A stretch of 40,595 bases of DNA from Anaerolineae bacterium (GCA_021463195.1 JAJTXZ010000045.1:1-40595); one strand, 5' to 3'; positions 24,353-33,935 are shown, counted from the stretch's first letter. Numbers and translations: made by a program. The notes: generated by a model not told the origin, from the letters alone.

Positions 24353-27300
24353 CTCTGCCAATGCCGTCTTGACAATTTCGTCCAACCCAATCGTTTGCCC
24401 TCCCGTCCACGCGCGCTCAAATTCCGCGTCCCCCAATTTCTGTCGCGCGTCTCGCAGCATTGTTTCACTGCGCGCGGCATCAGCGGGAAAGAGCGGCGCG
24501 CCGAGTTCATCGCGCAAGCGCGCGGCTGCGCTCGCATACAATACCGTGCGCGGCAGCGCGTCGTGCGCCGCCGCGACCTCCGCGCACGATTCCAACGCTT
24601 CGGCAAGCCCCACTTGGTCGCCCAACGGCGCGCACACGCTCAAGCTTTGATGCGCCAATTCATACGCGCGCGGCAGCTCGCCTTGACGCGTCGCCAAGCG
24701 CGCTTGACCGCGCCACGCGCGCGCAATCCCTGAATGATCCCCCATCTTTTCAAAATGCCGCAAACACTCGTTTAACCATTCCGCCGCGCGCGCGAAATCA
24801 CCCGTCTCGATGGCGAGTAAACCCAAATTATTGGCGTTCAGCCCCAATCCCAAATGCGAATCTATCGCGCCAAATAACGCATAACTTTCGTCAAAAGATT
24901 TTTTCGCCGTCGCCACATCGCCATCCCCCTGCGCGATCACGCCGAGCGCGTAAAGCGGCATTGCCGCGCCCCACGGATTGCCGAGCGCGCGGTGCGCGTT
25001 CAAACTCGTCGTAAAAAATTCGCGCGCGCGCGGCAGAGCGCCGCGCGTGTGCGCGGTGACGCCCAACGTGTAACAGGTCATCGCCTTGCCAAACGCTTCG
25101 CCGTTTATTTCAAAATGGCGCAGCGCGGCTAATTCCCACTCTTCCGCTTCCGCGAACGCGCCGCGCCACTGCGCGATCATTCCCAAAATCAATTCCGCCC
25201 ACGCGACGCCGGACAGGTCATTTACACGCTGCGCCAGTTCACGCGCCGCATCGCAAAAATATGATGCGCGCGCGAAATCGCCTTGCGCCCACATCATTGC
25301 GCCGAGTCCGACCAACACTTGCGCGCGCGTCGCGGAATCCGCGCGCGTATTTTCCAGCGCGCTTTCGAGCCAATGCCGCCCTTCGCTCAACCAACCGCGC
25401 GCGTACCAAAAGCGCCACAACGCCGCGCCAAAACGCGCCAACGCATTCTGCTCCGCCGCCTGTTCACGCGCCCACTCGAGCGCCGCGCGTAAATTGTCCA
25501 TATCCGCGCTGAGCCGCAGGACCCATTCCACTTGCCCCGCGCCCATCAGTTCGCGATTCGCGCGTTCAACAAAGGCGAGAAAATACGCGCCATGTTGCGC
25601 GCGCAGCATAGCGGTTTCGCTCGCCGCGTTCAATTTTTCCAACGCGTACTGCCGCATCACTTCCAGCAGACTGTAACGCATTTCTTGTTGCCATGGCTTG
25701 GCTTGCAGCATTGACTTTGCCACGAGCGCAGAGAGAACATCCAAAACGCGCGCGGCGTCATGTTCCGCGCAGACCGCTTGCGCCGCCTCGAGCGAAAAAT
25801 CTCCCGCGAACACCGCGAGCCGACGCCACAACTTTGCTTCCGCGTCGACAAGCAGCGCATAACTCCAATCAATCGTCGCGCGCATCGTTTGATGGCGCGG
25901 CAGCTGCGTGCGTTCGCCCGCAACCAACAGCCGCAGCGCGTCATCCAAACCGGCGGCAATTTGTTGGACCGATAAAACATTCACGCGCGCGGCAGCCAAT
26001 TCGAGCGCCAACGGCAAACCGTCCAGCCGGCGACAGAGCTGCGCGATGACGACAGCGTTATCCGGGGTGAGCGCAAAAGTGGGCGCAACCGCTTGCGCGC
26101 GTTCTACAAACAAATACACCGCGTCAAACTTGGACAGCGCGGCAAGCTGCCGCGCGTCGAGCGCGGGGGGATATTCAAGCGGCGCCACTTGCCACAACTG
26201 TTCGCCCGCCACGCGCAGCGGTTCGCGGCTCGTCGCCAAAATTTTCAACTGCGGACAGCGCTGCAAAGAATATTTTGCAAACTGCGCCGCCGCGTCGAGT
26301 AAATGCTCGCAGTTGTCCAGAACCAACAGCGTTGGCGTTTCGCGCAACACGCGCAAAATGCGATTCTGTATCGAGTCCGCGCCTTGCTCTTGAATATTCA
26401 GACTCGCCGCAATGACATTTGGCACATGCGCCGCGTCCGCAAGCGCCGCCAACTCGATCCAATACACGCGCGTCATCCGCGCCTCCAAATGCGCGCAATG
26501 GAGGGCAAGCCGCGTTTTACCTGCGCCGCCGGGACCGGTGAGCGTGACAAGGCGCGCTTGGCGCAGCATTCCTTGGATGATTGCCGCGTTAGCGTTTCGT
26601 CCAACAAAACTTGTGAGGGGCAAGGGGAGATTCGAAGCGACGACAGACGTGTCTTGGCCGGTGCGCAGCGCGTCCGCAAGCTGCCGCGTTGCCGCGTCGG
26701 GCTCTATATCCAATTCTTGTTCGAGCCGCGCGCGCAAGAGCTGATATTGCCGCAATGCCAACGCGGCTTTGCCTTCGCGCGCATAGATTCGCATCAATGC
26801 GCGCTGCGCCTCTTCGCGCAATGGGTCCGCCGCGACAACGCTTTCCAGCAAAAGGCGCGCGTCCGCGTCCGCGCCTTGTTGTTCGTACAACTCTGCCAAT
26901 TCGACGGACAAAGTCAAATGCAATTCGCGCAATGTTTCGCGGCGCGTCAATGTCCATTCAGCGTAACGGTCTTCCGGCAGCAATTCTCCAGTGTACAACG
27001 CCAGCGCGTTTTGATACCGTTCAATGTCTGCCGCGCGTCGCGCGGCGAGAGCGGCGTCTTCAAACGCCTCGACATCAATGCGCCATGCATATTCGGGATG
27101 CAATGCGATAAGATTATTTTCCCAGACGAGCGCGGGCGGACTCGCTTTGGTCAGCGTAAGGACGCGGCGCGCAGTGGACACTGCCTCATGGAGCGCATGC
27201 CGCGCGCTCGTCGCGTCGGACGCGCGCCAGAGCTCCTCGAGCAGGACATCGGGCGCGAGCGCGTGGCCCGGCGCCAACGCGAGCCGCTGGAGCAGCTGCC

Positions 27301-27385
27301 GCGTCCGCAAACGCCACGCGCGGCGCGGAATTTCGCGCGCCCGCATCCGCACGCGAAAACCGCCGAGCAAAAAAATTTCGTTCAT
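24350..27385 (-). CDS. BTAD/NB-ARC/TPR transcriptional regulator (AfsR/SARP-like), last gene of the ace operon
   Basis: A 1011-residue putative activator. A DNA-binding winged-helix-like N-terminus (about 1-100) and a bacterial transcriptional activation domain (about 105-240) come first. An NB-ARC-type ATPase follows, with Walker A GPGGAGKT at 284-291 and Walker B LLVLDN at 353-358. TPR repeats fill about 600-1000. Such STAND proteins are held inactive until a ligand and ATP allow oligomerisation. The ATG overlaps the aceK stop by 4 bp (ATGA), so it is translated with the glyoxylate genes. It may therefore regulate them or respond to acetate or fatty acid state (inference). No Shine-Dalgarno is clear, consistent with coupling. 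Confidence 0.87.
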   Translation of the reverse strand: MNEIFLLGGFRVRMRAREIPRRAWRLRTRQLLQRLALAPGHALAPDVLLEELWRASDATSARHALHEAVSTARRVLTLTKASPPALVWENNLIALHPEYAWRIDVEAFEDAALAARRAADIERYQNALALYTGELLPEDRYAEWTLTRRETLRELHLTLSVELAELYEQQGADADARLLLESVVAADPLREEAQRALMRIYAREGKAALALRQYQLLRARLEQELDIEPDAATRQLADALRTGQDTSVVASNLPLPLTSFVGRNANAAIIQGMLRQARLVTLTGPGGAGKTRLALHCAHLEARMTRVYWIELAALADAAHVPNVIAASLNIQEQGADSIQNRILRVLRETPTLLVLDNCEHLLDAAAQFAKYSLQRCPQLKILATSREPLRVAGEQLWQVAPLEYPPALDARQLAALSKFDAVYLFVERAQAVAPTFALTPDNAVVIAQLCRRLDGLPLALELAAARVNVLSVQQIAAGLDDALRLLVAGERTQLPRHQTMRATIDWSYALLVDAEAKLWRRLAVFAGDFSLEAAQAVCAEHDAARVLDVLSALVAKSMLQAKPWQQEMRYSLLEVMRQYALEKLNAASETAMLRAQHGAYFLAFVERANRELMGAGQVEWVLRLSADMDNLRAALEWAREQAAEQNALARFGAALWRFWYARGWLSEGRHWLESALENTRADSATRAQVLVGLGAMMWAQGDFARASYFCDAARELAQRVNDLSGVAWAELILGMIAQWRGAFAEAEEWELAALRHFEINGEAFGKAMTCYTLGVTAHTRGALPRAREFFTTSLNAHRALGNPWGAAMPLYALGVIAQGDGDVATAKKSFDESYALFGAIDSHLGLGLNANNLGLLAIETGDFARAAEWLNECLRHFEKMGDHSGIARAWRGQARLATRQGELPRAYELAHQSLSVCAPLGDQVGLAEALESCAEVAAAHDALPRTVLYASAAARLRDELGAPLFPADAARSETMLRDARQKLGDAEFERAWTGGQTIGLDEIVKTALAE

Positions 27386-29145
27386 TCGACGCTGCCGCGC
27401 AGCCGTTTGCTCTCCGCGTACGGCAAAATATCAATCACTTCGCCTGCGCGCAAACGCGTTTGCACATCATCCCAAAAGGGCGTGTCGAATAAATCCGCGT
27501 GCCGCTCCAAAAACACTTGCTTCCACTGCGGCGCGAGGCCCAACCATTTTCCGAATTCTTCGGGAAAAAAATCATTTTCGCCGACATAAAACCACGCCTC
27601 GTTGGCGAACTCGTCATCCTCATCGCGCGGCAGCGGCAGTCTGCGAAAATGCAAAGCCGTAATCAAACACAATTCGTCGTAATCATACGAAATCACGCGC
27701 CCGTGCCGCGTCACGCCAAAATTTTTCAATAGAATGTCGCCGGGAAAAATATTCGCTTTGGCTAAATCTTTGATAGCATAGCCGTAATCGGTCACCGCGC
27801 GGCGCACCGCGTTATCATCCGCGTATTTCACAAACAGATTCAGCGGTTCGAGGCGACGTTCCACGTACAAATGCGAAATCACCACATGATCATTTTCCAC
27901 GCGCACCGTCTCGCCCGCTTTCATCAACATTTCTTGCAATAACGCGTCGTCAAAACGCGCGCGGTCAAACGCCAGATGCTCGTACTCTTGCGCATCCACC
28001 AAACGCCCGGCGCGGTCATGGCGAAACACAAGATTGTATTTCGCTTTCACCTCCGCGCGCGTCGTCTTTTTCGGCTCGTCAAAATTATCCTTGATGATTT
28101 TGAAAACCGCTTCGTACGATGGCAAATGAAACACGAGCATCACCATGCCGCGTTCGCCGGGCGCGATTTCAAACTTGTCGTCGGACTGTTCCAGATGGCG
28201 CAAAAAGTCGCGATACAGTTCCGTCTTGCCGTGCTTGTGATAGCCAATAGAAATGTACAATTCGGCGACGCGTTTGCGCGGCATCAGCGATTGCAAAAAG
28301 CGCGCGAGGTCGTACGGGCGATCGGCTTCGACAAAGAAATACGAACGCGTGAACGAAAACAAAATACTCACATCATCTTCATCCAACAACGCCGCGTCCA
28401 CATAAATGCCCTGCCCTTCGTTCTGCAGCGTCAGGATGAGCGGCAGCGTATGCGCGCCCGCGTAAATTTTGCCGACCAAATACGCGCGACGGCCGCGATA
28501 AAAGATTTGCGTGACAATTTGCGCGCGCGTAATCATCAGCGGCGCGCGGAGCGCGCGTAATTCTTGTTCCACCTGCGCGGCGACACGCGCCGCATCGCGC
28601 GCCACATTTTGATACGGGACGCCAAACGCAAAATCGCGGAGAATATGTTCCACCAGCGCGGCGGTCGAACTCGCTTGCGCGTACCCGCGCAGAATCGGCG
28701 CGCGCGCGTGCGTCGGCGGCGCGTCGAAATCCGTATCCACAAACTCAATGTGCGCGTTCACGCCGACGGTGGCAAAGATACGACGCGTCACGCTGTTGTA
28801 AAACGTTTCGGCGATTTCCCAATCATCGCGGTTGGCAATCAATCCCGAATAGACCGCTTTGATACCCACCCACACTGTATAATCGCGCAAGCGCGTTTCC
28901 AATAATTCGTGAATCGTTTGAACCAACCGCGCCAAAACTTTGGCGCGGAGTTCGAGCCGTTCCTGAGAATCCGCCAGATTGCCTTGCCAATCGCTTTGTT
29001 CAAAACGCGTTTTAGCGCGGCGCGTGACCGCTTTGAAAGCGTGATGATATTCTTCAAAACTGTCGCGTAGGGCTATCGCGCCGAGATTGGCGAGCCGAGA
29101 ATCAGAAAGAGATTGTGGCACTGCAATAAAATCCGCGAATAACAT
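27382..29145 (-). CDS. aceK: Isocitrate dehydrogenase kinase/phosphatase
   Basis: A 587-residue bifunctional enzyme that phosphorylates isocitrate dehydrogenase to shut it down during growth on acetate and removes the phosphate when the bypass is not needed. The regulatory N-terminal half and the kinase-like half (LPSYEAVFKIIKDNF, DILLKNFGVTRHGRVISYDYDEL) match AceK along the full length. ATG 29145 is chosen; a TTG is immediately upstream at 29148. The first codons pair with a sequence 50 nt upstream in a perfect 13-bp inverted repeat, which may throttle translation. It lies 77 bp after aceA and overlaps the BTAD gene. The isocitrate dehydrogenase itself is not in the window. Confidence 0.92.
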   Translation of the reverse strand: MLFADFIAVPQSLSDSRLANLGAIALRDSFEEYHHAFKAVTRRAKTRFEQSDWQGNLADSQERLELRAKVLARLVQTIHELLETRLRDYTVWVGIKAVYSGLIANRDDWEIAETFYNSVTRRIFATVGVNAHIEFVDTDFDAPPTHARAPILRGYAQASSTAALVEHILRDFAFGVPYQNVARDAARVAAQVEQELRALRAPLMITRAQIVTQIFYRGRRAYLVGKIYAGAHTLPLILTLQNEGQGIYVDAALLDEDDVSILFSFTRSYFFVEADRPYDLARFLQSLMPRKRVAELYISIGYHKHGKTELYRDFLRHLEQSDDKFEIAPGERGMVMLVFHLPSYEAVFKIIKDNFDEPKKTTRAEVKAKYNLVFRHDRAGRLVDAQEYEHLAFDRARFDDALLQEMLMKAGETVRVENDHVVISHLYVERRLEPLNLFVKYADDNAVRRAVTDYGYAIKDLAKANIFPGDILLKNFGVTRHGRVISYDYDELCLITALHFRRLPLPRDEDDEFANEAWFYVGENDFFPEEFGKWLGLAPQWKQVFLERHADLFDTPFWDDVQTRLRAGEVIDILPYAESKRLRGSVE

Positions 29146-29206
29146 CAAGGCGTGAATCCACTTTGCGCTAGCAAAAAGATTCGCGCGCTGGGCGTTATTC
29201 GCGGAT
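29131..29206 (-). promoter_or_regulatory. 13-bp inverted repeat sequestering the aceK start
   Basis: ATCCGCGAATAAC (29131-29143) and GTTATTCGCGGAT (29194-29206) are perfectly complementary over 50 nt. In the mRNA the downstream arm begins at the G of the aceK ATG. The loop can itself fold: GATTC (29178-29182) with GAATC (29154-29158), and GCAAA (29171-29175) with TTTGC (29162-29166). A translational brake on aceK is the simplest reading. Confidence 0.6.
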
Positions 29207-29222
29207 AAAATAAAAATGAACG

Positions 29223-30551
29223 TTAATTGATTACATGTTCTGGCGCCGGCGCGTAAAACTGCGCTTCTTCGGTCGAACCCGTCAACGCTTTGGTCGAAAC
29301 GGCTTCGCCAGTCAACGCGGTTTGCACCTCGTCGAAATAACCCGCGCCGACAAAACTCTGATGTTTGACCGCTTTATAGCCATGCTCATATTCCATTTCA
29401 AATTCTTTTTCCTGCAAACGCGAATACGCCAACATGCCCTCGAGATTGTAATTGTGCGCGAGGTCGAACATGCTCGCGTTGAGCGTGTGGAAACCCGCGA
29501 GCGTGACGAATTGAAATTTGTAACCCATTTCGCCCAGTTGCTCTTGGAACGTGAGCATCGTCTTTTCGTCCAGATGCTTTTTCCAGTTAAAGGACGGCGA
29601 ACAATTGTACGCCAACCATTTGCCGGGAAATTTTTCATGGATGCCTTGCGCGAATTCGCGCGCTTCGCCCAAATCCGGTTTATTGGTTTCGCACCACACC
29701 ACATCCGCGTACGGCGCGTACGCGCGTCCTTTGGCAATCGCGAGTTCCAAACCGCCGCGCACGACATGATAACCCTCAATCGTGCGTTCGCCGGTCATGA
29801 ACGCTTGGTCAATCGGATCAATCAGCGTGTGCATCAAATTCGCGCCTTCGGCATCCGTGCGCGCAATAATGAGCGTCGGCACGCCCATAACATCCGCCGC
29901 CAAACGCGCCGCGTTCAGTTTCGGCAAAAACTCATGCACGCCGACCAACACCTTGCCGCCCATGTGACCGCATTTTTTCAACGCCGAGACTTGATCTTCG
30001 AGATGCACCGCCGCCGTGCCGGCTTCAATCATCGCTTTGACCAATTCAAACACATTCAGCGTGCCGCCAAAACCCGCCTCCGCATCGGCGACGAGCGGCG
30101 CGAACCAATGCGTCTCGTTTTTGCCCTGCATGTGCTGTATTTGGTCCGCGCGCTGCAGCGCGTTGTTAATGCGCTTGATTAACGTCGGCACGCTGCTGAC
30201 CGAATACAACGATTGGTCGGGATACATTTGCAGCGAATCATTCGCGTCGCCCGCGACTTGCCAGCCGCTGACATAAATCGCTTTCAAGCCCGCCGCGACC
30301 ATCTCAACCGCCTGATTGCCCGACATGGCGCCGAGCGAACGCACAAAGGGTTCGGTCTCCAAAAGTTCCCACAAACGCAGCGCGCCCATTTCAGCGAGCG
30401 AATAGCGCAGACGCACCGAACCGCGCAGGCGCACCACCTCCGCCGCGGTAAAAGCGCGCGTAACTCCTTTCCAACGCGGCGATGTTTTCCATTCGTTTTC
30501 GAGCTCGAGAACTTGATCGTACGACATGGTGTTTGAGACCGCGTCGTTCAC
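29223..30551 (-). CDS. aceA: Isocitrate lyase
   Basis: A 442-residue enzyme that cleaves isocitrate to glyoxylate and succinate, the first step of the glyoxylate shunt. The catalytic signature KKCGHMGGK is present, with the acidic metal/substrate region [10 protein letters not shown] and LEDQ just before it. Length matches the bacterial form. The start is uncertain: GTG 30551 begins the right arm of a 13-bp hairpin, and ATG 30527 lies eight codons inside; neither has a clear Shine-Dalgarno. It is 103 bp downstream of aceB. Together with AceB and AceK it lets cells build C4 acids from acetyl-CoA. Confidence 0.95.
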   Translation of the reverse strand: MNDAVSNTMSYDQVLELENEWKTSPRWKGVTRAFTAAEVVRLRGSVRLRYSLAEMGALRLWELLETEPFVRSLGAMSGNQAVEMVAAGLKAIYVSGWQVAGDANDSLQMYPDQSLYSVSSVPTLIKRINNALQRADQIQHMQGKNETHWFAPLVADAEAGFGGTLNVFELVKAMIEAGTAAVHLEDQVSALKKCGHMGGKVLVGVHEFLPKLNAARLAADVMGVPTLIIARTDAEGANLMHTLIDPIDQAFMTGERTIEGYHVVRGGLELAIAKGRAYAPYADVVWCETNKPDLGEAREFAQGIHEKFPGKWLAYNCSPSFNWKKHLDEKTMLTFQEQLGEMGYKFQFVTLAGFHTLNASMFDLAHNYNLEGMLAYSRLQEKEFEMEYEHGYKAVKHQSFVGAGYFDEVQTALTGEAVSTKALTGSTEEAQFYAPAPEHVIN

Positions 30552-30579
30552 GCGGCAACAGCCCGGGTGAACGACGCGG
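30539..30579 (-). promoter_or_regulatory. 13-bp perfect inverted repeat at the aceA start
   Basis: CCGCGTCGTTCAC (30539-30551) and GTGAACGACGCGG (30567-30579) flank 15 nt. In the mRNA the second arm starts exactly at GTG 30551, the possible aceA start codon. It could mask that start, set the aceB:aceA ratio or be a protein-binding site. No T-run follows, so it is not a terminator. Confidence 0.65.
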
Positions 30580-30654
30580 CGATGACTGTGAATTTTCCGC
30601 GCCGCCCGCGCGTATCGAGTGCGACCAACCGTGTCGCCGCGCGCGCGCCGAGAT

Positions 30655-32259
30655 TCAATCCAAATACTGATACGCCGGCAGCGTCAAAAAATCCGACAAC
30701 TGTTCCGCCGTGACCAACTTGTCAAACAATAGCGCGGCTTCCGCGAGACGCGATTTGGACACATTCGCTTCGCCCCACGCGCGTTTGATTTTTTCGATTT
30801 CGTCGTCCAACAGCGCGCGATACAATTCGGGCGTGACCCGCCGCCCATCGTCCAACACGCCGCCGTGATGCAGCCACTGCCACACTTGCGAACGCGCGAT
30901 TTCCGCCGTTGCCGCGTCTTCCATCAAATTGTTGAGGGCGACCGCGCCACTGCCTCGCAGCCACGCTTCAGTATATTGAATCGCCACGCTAATATTGTTG
31001 CGCACGCCCGCTTCCGTAATCGTTCCGCCCGGCACCTTGAAATCAATCAGCTGCGCGGCAGTCACCGCCACCTCTTCGCGCATCCGCTCTTTTTGATGCG
31101 GCTTGGCGCCCAACGCCGCGTCAAACACCGCGCGTACAGTCGGGACCAAATCGGGATGCGCGATCCAAGTGCCATCAAATCCGTCTTGCGATTCGCGCAA
31201 CTTGTCCTCGCGCACCTTTGCCAGCGCGTTTTCATTCACCAGCGGATCTTTGCGCGAAGGAATGTACGCCGCCATGCCGCCCATCGCGTGCGCGCCGCGT
31301 TTGTGGCAGGTGCGTACCAAAAGTTCGGTGTACGCGCGCATAAACGGCACCGTCATGGTCACTTGAGCGCGGTCGGGGAATACGACATTTTGACGCGCGC
31401 GGAATTTTTTGATGCACGAAAAAATATAATCCCAGCGGCCCGCGTTCAGCCCCGCGATATGCTCGCGCAATTCGTATAAAATTTCTTCCATCTCGAACGC
31501 GGCGAGAATCGTCTCCACCAACACGGTGACTTTGATTGTGCCTTGCGACAATCCGACGTAATTTTGCGCGAACACAAAAACATCGTTCCACAAACGCGCT
31601 TCAAGGCGCGACTCTAATTTCGGCAGATAAAAATAAGGGCCCTTGCCTTTGTCCAACAAACGCCGCGCGTTGTGAAAAAAATAGAGTCCGAAATCAAACA
31701 ACGAACCGGACATGGCGCGCCCATCCACCAGCATATGTTTTTCTTCGAGATGCCAACCGCGCGGACGCACCAAAAGCGTCGCCACCTTTTCATTCAACTT
31801 GTATTCTTTTTCGGGCGTTTTCAAAAAAATCACGCCCTCGATCGCATCCGTGAGATTGCGCTGCCCGTGCAGCATATTATGCCACGTCGGCGCGTTGGCG
31901 TCCTCGAAATCCGCCATGAACATATCCGCGCCGCTATTGAGCGCATTGATAAGCATTTTCGTATCGGTCGGTCCGGTGATTTCGATATGCCGCCGCTGCA
32001 GCGCGTCGGGGATAGGGGCTACACGCCACGTCGGGTCATTACGCACGCTTTCGGTTTCGGCGAGAAAAGTCGGGTCCTCGCCCGCGTCAATGCGCGCCTG
32101 GCGCGCCGCGCGCTCCTGCAGCGCGTCGAGACGGCGTTGATTGAATTCGCGCTGCAGCGCGACGACAAATTTCAACGCGTCGGCGGTCAACACTTGTTCG
32201 CCCGCGGCATCGAGCGCGCCGCGCAACTCAACTCCATCCGGAATAAATGGATGACTCAT
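30655..32259 (-). CDS. aceB: Malate synthase A
   Basis: A 534-residue enzyme that condenses glyoxylate with acetyl-CoA to malate, the second step of the glyoxylate shunt. Features include [16 protein letters not shown], the catalytic-region [13 protein letters not shown], and [15 protein letters not shown], the malate synthase A signature, followed by the Mg-binding and thiol-acceptor segments. Size fits isoform A rather than G. ATG 32259 overlaps the patatin stop (ATGA) and has AAGGAG upstream inside the patatin gene, so the two are coupled. Confidence 0.95.
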   Translation of the reverse strand: MSHPFIPDGVELRGALDAAGEQVLTADALKFVVALQREFNQRRLDALQERAARQARIDAGEDPTFLAETESVRNDPTWRVAPIPDALQRRHIEITGPTDTKMLINALNSGADMFMADFEDANAPTWHNMLHGQRNLTDAIEGVIFLKTPEKEYKLNEKVATLLVRPRGWHLEEKHMLVDGRAMSGSLFDFGLYFFHNARRLLDKGKGPYFYLPKLESRLEARLWNDVFVFAQNYVGLSQGTIKVTVLVETILAAFEMEEILYELREHIAGLNAGRWDYIFSCIKKFRARQNVVFPDRAQVTMTVPFMRAYTELLVRTCHKRGAHAMGGMAAYIPSRKDPLVNENALAKVREDKLRESQDGFDGTWIAHPDLVPTVRAVFDAALGAKPHQKERMREEVAVTAAQLIDFKVPGGTITEAGVRNNISVAIQYTEAWLRGSGAVALNNLMEDAATAEIARSQVWQWLHHGGVLDDGRRVTPELYRALLDDEIEKIKRAWGEANVSKSRLAEAALLFDKLVTAEQLSDFLTLPAYQYLD

Positions 32260-33545
32260 GCCTGCTCCTTTTGGGTGATATATTCGATGCGTTCCAAGGT
32301 GGTATGCAAATCGGTGAGCGCGCGCCGCAAGGGCCGCGTTGTCACGCGACGTCGTTTTAGTCGCGGGCGCGCAGGCGGATTTTCCAAAATGCGCCGCAGG
32401 GTGCGCGGCGAGGTTCCATCCTGTTGCAATTCGCGCAGCTCTTGCAGCAAGACGCGCCGCGTAATGTGAATGTCGTGCCGTTCCAATAGCATTTTATAAT
32501 GCGCGTAATCTTCGGCGATGCGCAGGGTTACGCTTTCAAAACCATGCCGCGCCAAAATCAAACGCGCGGAATAACGCATCGCGTTATAAAAAAACATTTT
32601 GTAATCATGGCGCGAAGGTTCAATGAGAATAATATCCACTTCAGGATGCGTCTTGCGTAACTGTTTGATATGATAATGCAGCGAACCATGCGCCGAGATG
32701 CGCGTGATTTGCTGCGCGATGGCGGACAACCCCTTGTCGCTCAGATAAGCGCTATTGGGACCAAGCAGCGGAATATTGCTGTGTTCGCTGTTGTCGAGCG
32801 GCACCATCGGATTAATGCAGACGACCAATTTGGCGCCATGTTCAATCGCGATATCGAGCGAAGCGTTTGCGCGCGCCGCGCCATCCACATAATCGTGACC
32901 GTCAATGCGAACGGGCTTGTACAAAACGGGGACAGCGGACGATGCCGCAATCGCTTTGGAAATCGGCACATGGCCGTGCGATTCTTTGGAAAACACGGCG
33001 CGCTGTCCATTATCCAAATCAGTGGCGATAACGTACAGTTCGCGGTCGAGGTCTTGAAAATGATCGCTCTTGGCTTGACTGTCCAGCACACGCGTAATAT
33101 ATTTTTCGAGCGCGCGATTGTCGTAAAAACCGGCGGGAAGCGCGTCTAAAAATAACCAGATGACGTCGAACAACGTCATGTCGCTCATGTGACGCAAATA
33201 ATGCGACCACGCGCCAACCAGCGTGCGCGGAATTTTGACGCCCCAGCGCGCCAAATCGCTGCGACTGAGCGAAAAGACATCGCGCGGCTGAATCGGCGGC
33301 ATGCGACTGTGTTCGCCCGCCAACGTATCCATCACCTCGTGCGGACTGATGCCTTGCGCCAAAAAGGAAGCGACGAGCGCGCCCGCGCTCGTGCCGACAA
33401 AAATATCAAAATCGTTGACAGTGCGGTCGAGCAACAAATCGTCAATCGCGCGGAGGGCGCCGATTTCGTACACCGCGCCGGTCAAACCGCCGCCGGCGAG
33501 AACCAGCGCCGTTTTAGAGTGACGCGTCTGTTTGGATAATGCCAT
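32256..33545 (-). CDS. Patatin-like phospholipase, first gene of the glyoxylate operon
   Basis: A 429-residue lipid acyl hydrolase. The oxyanion motif GGGLTG is at 18-23, the nucleophile Ser53 is in GTSAG, and the dyad aspartate is in VDGAARAN (about 216). A C-terminal extension of about 100 basic residues is unlike minimal patatins. It probably releases fatty acids from phospholipid or stored acyl lipid, which would enter beta-oxidation to acetyl-CoA and so supply AceB. It has its own sigma-70-type promoter and AAGGTGATT before ATG 33545, in a small hairpin. Confidence 0.88.
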   Translation of the reverse strand: MALSKQTRHSKTALVLAGGGLTGAVYEIGALRAIDDLLLDRTVNDFDIFVGTSAGALVASFLAQGISPHEVMDTLAGEHSRMPPIQPRDVFSLSRSDLARWGVKIPRTLVGAWSHYLRHMSDMTLFDVIWLFLDALPAGFYDNRALEKYITRVLDSQAKSDHFQDLDRELYVIATDLDNGQRAVFSKESHGHVPISKAIAASSAVPVLYKPVRIDGHDYVDGAARANASLDIAIEHGAKLVVCINPMVPLDNSEHSNIPLLGPNSAYLSDKGLSAIAQQITRISAHGSLHYHIKQLRKTHPEVDIILIEPSRHDYKMFFYNAMRYSARLILARHGFESVTLRIAEDYAHYKMLLERHDIHITRRVLLQELRELQQDGTSPRTLRRILENPPARPRLKRRRVTTRPLRRALTDLHTTLERIEYITQKEQA

Positions 33546-33607
33546 GAGGAATCACCTTCTTTGGTGAATGCGCGCAACGCTTTGCGCGAACGATACGATA
33601 CGTCTAT

Positions 33608-33636
33608 AGTGTATGCGGATTTTGTTTTTTTGACAA
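33608..33636 (-). promoter_or_regulatory. Sigma-70-type promoter of the glyoxylate operon
   Basis: On the minus strand TTGTCA (33636-33631) and TACACT (33613-33608) are separated by 17 nt. Transcription would begin near 33601, leaving a leader of about 55 nt before the patatin start. Confidence 0.75.
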
Positions 33637-33642
33637 TTAGCA

Positions 33643-33659
33643 ATGACGCACTGCGTCAT
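33643..33659. promoter_or_regulatory. 17-bp perfect palindrome, candidate operator
   Basis: ATGACGCA, one C, and TGCGTCAT form a perfect palindrome six bases upstream of the glyoxylate -35 box. A related imperfect site, GACGC/GCGTC, is at 33683-33696. An activator or repressor of the operon could bind here; which one is unknown. Confidence 0.55.
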
Positions 33660-33766
33660 ACACACAATATAGCCCTCAAAAAGACGCAAGCGCGTCACGC
33701 TTTGGTGTCAATTTCGTCCAAACAGATTGCGGCAAAATAGAACGCTTGCCCGCCCCACCCATTTAT

Positions 33767-33794
33767 TTGACACTTGGCGATTTTTCCGTACAAT
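33767..33794 (+). promoter_or_regulatory. Sigma-70-type promoter of the histidine operon
   Basis: TTGACA (33767-33772) and TACAAT (33789-33794) with a 16-nt spacer make a near-consensus promoter. Transcription would begin about 33800-33802, two to four bases before the leader ATG at 33804. Confidence 0.85.
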
Positions 33795-33803
33795 CCGCGA
33801 CAA

Positions 33804-33899
33804 ATGATCGTTACACGCTTGCCCCAATTCGTTTTCAATGCGCGCCATCACGCGCAGCATCATCGTTTACACGGGGTGAGTTGGAACGCGCCGCGCTGA
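33804..33899 (+). CDS. Candidate histidine leader peptide
   Basis: A 31-codon ORF too short for usual gene calling. Its middle reads HHAQHHRLH: five of nine residues are histidine (codons at 33846-33851, 33858-33863 and 33870-33872). It starts ATG at 33804, about three bases after the predicted transcription start, so it would be translated as a leaderless or near-leaderless message, and ends at TGA 33897-33899. An intrinsic terminator follows at 33934, before hisZ. The arrangement is that of amino-acid-responsive leader peptides such as proteobacterial hisL, here with interspersed rather than consecutive histidines. The peptide itself probably has no function beyond being translated. Confidence 0.75.
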   Translation: MIVTRLPQFVFNARHHAQHHRLHGVSWNAPR

Positions 33900-33935
33900 T
33901 TGGCGCGTCGAGCCAAAATCTTTTGATTCACCCCG
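33872..33935 (+). promoter_or_regulatory. Leader RNA helix enclosing a hairpin
   Basis: CGGGGTGA (33872-33879) pairs with TCACCCCG (33928-33935), enclosing ACGCGCC (33886-33892) with GGCGCGT (33902-33908). The outer helix takes the two lowest base pairs of the terminator stem (33934-33935). A copy of ACGCGC at 33850-33855, inside the histidine codons, could compete for GCGCGT. These are plausible switching elements, but the exact scheme is not resolved by eye. Confidence 0.55.

Larger units (their letters stand above)
33546..33803. other. Divergent control region between the glyoxylate and histidine operons
   Basis: This gap of about 260 bp has no credible gene. From left to right it contains a 5' UTR hairpin TCACC/GGTGA at 33552-33567 that covers the patatin Shine-Dalgarno, a second hairpin CGCGCAA/TTGCGCG (33571-33588), the patatin promoter, palindromes at 33643-33659 and 33683-33696, and the his promoter. 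Confidence 0.7.

Noticed and set aside
26303-27589. Plus-strand ORF of 428 codons opposite the BTAD gene and aceK
   Set aside because: The opposite strand holds two well-supported genes with conserved motifs; this frame has only low-information Arg/Cys-rich sequence.
33872-33899. T-box riboswitch for histidine
   Set aside because: GGGTG and TGGAACGCG loosely recall the T-box sequence, but the canonical AGGGTGGNACCGCG is not present, the TGGA bulge would not match the tRNA-His CCCA end, and no specifier stem is seen.
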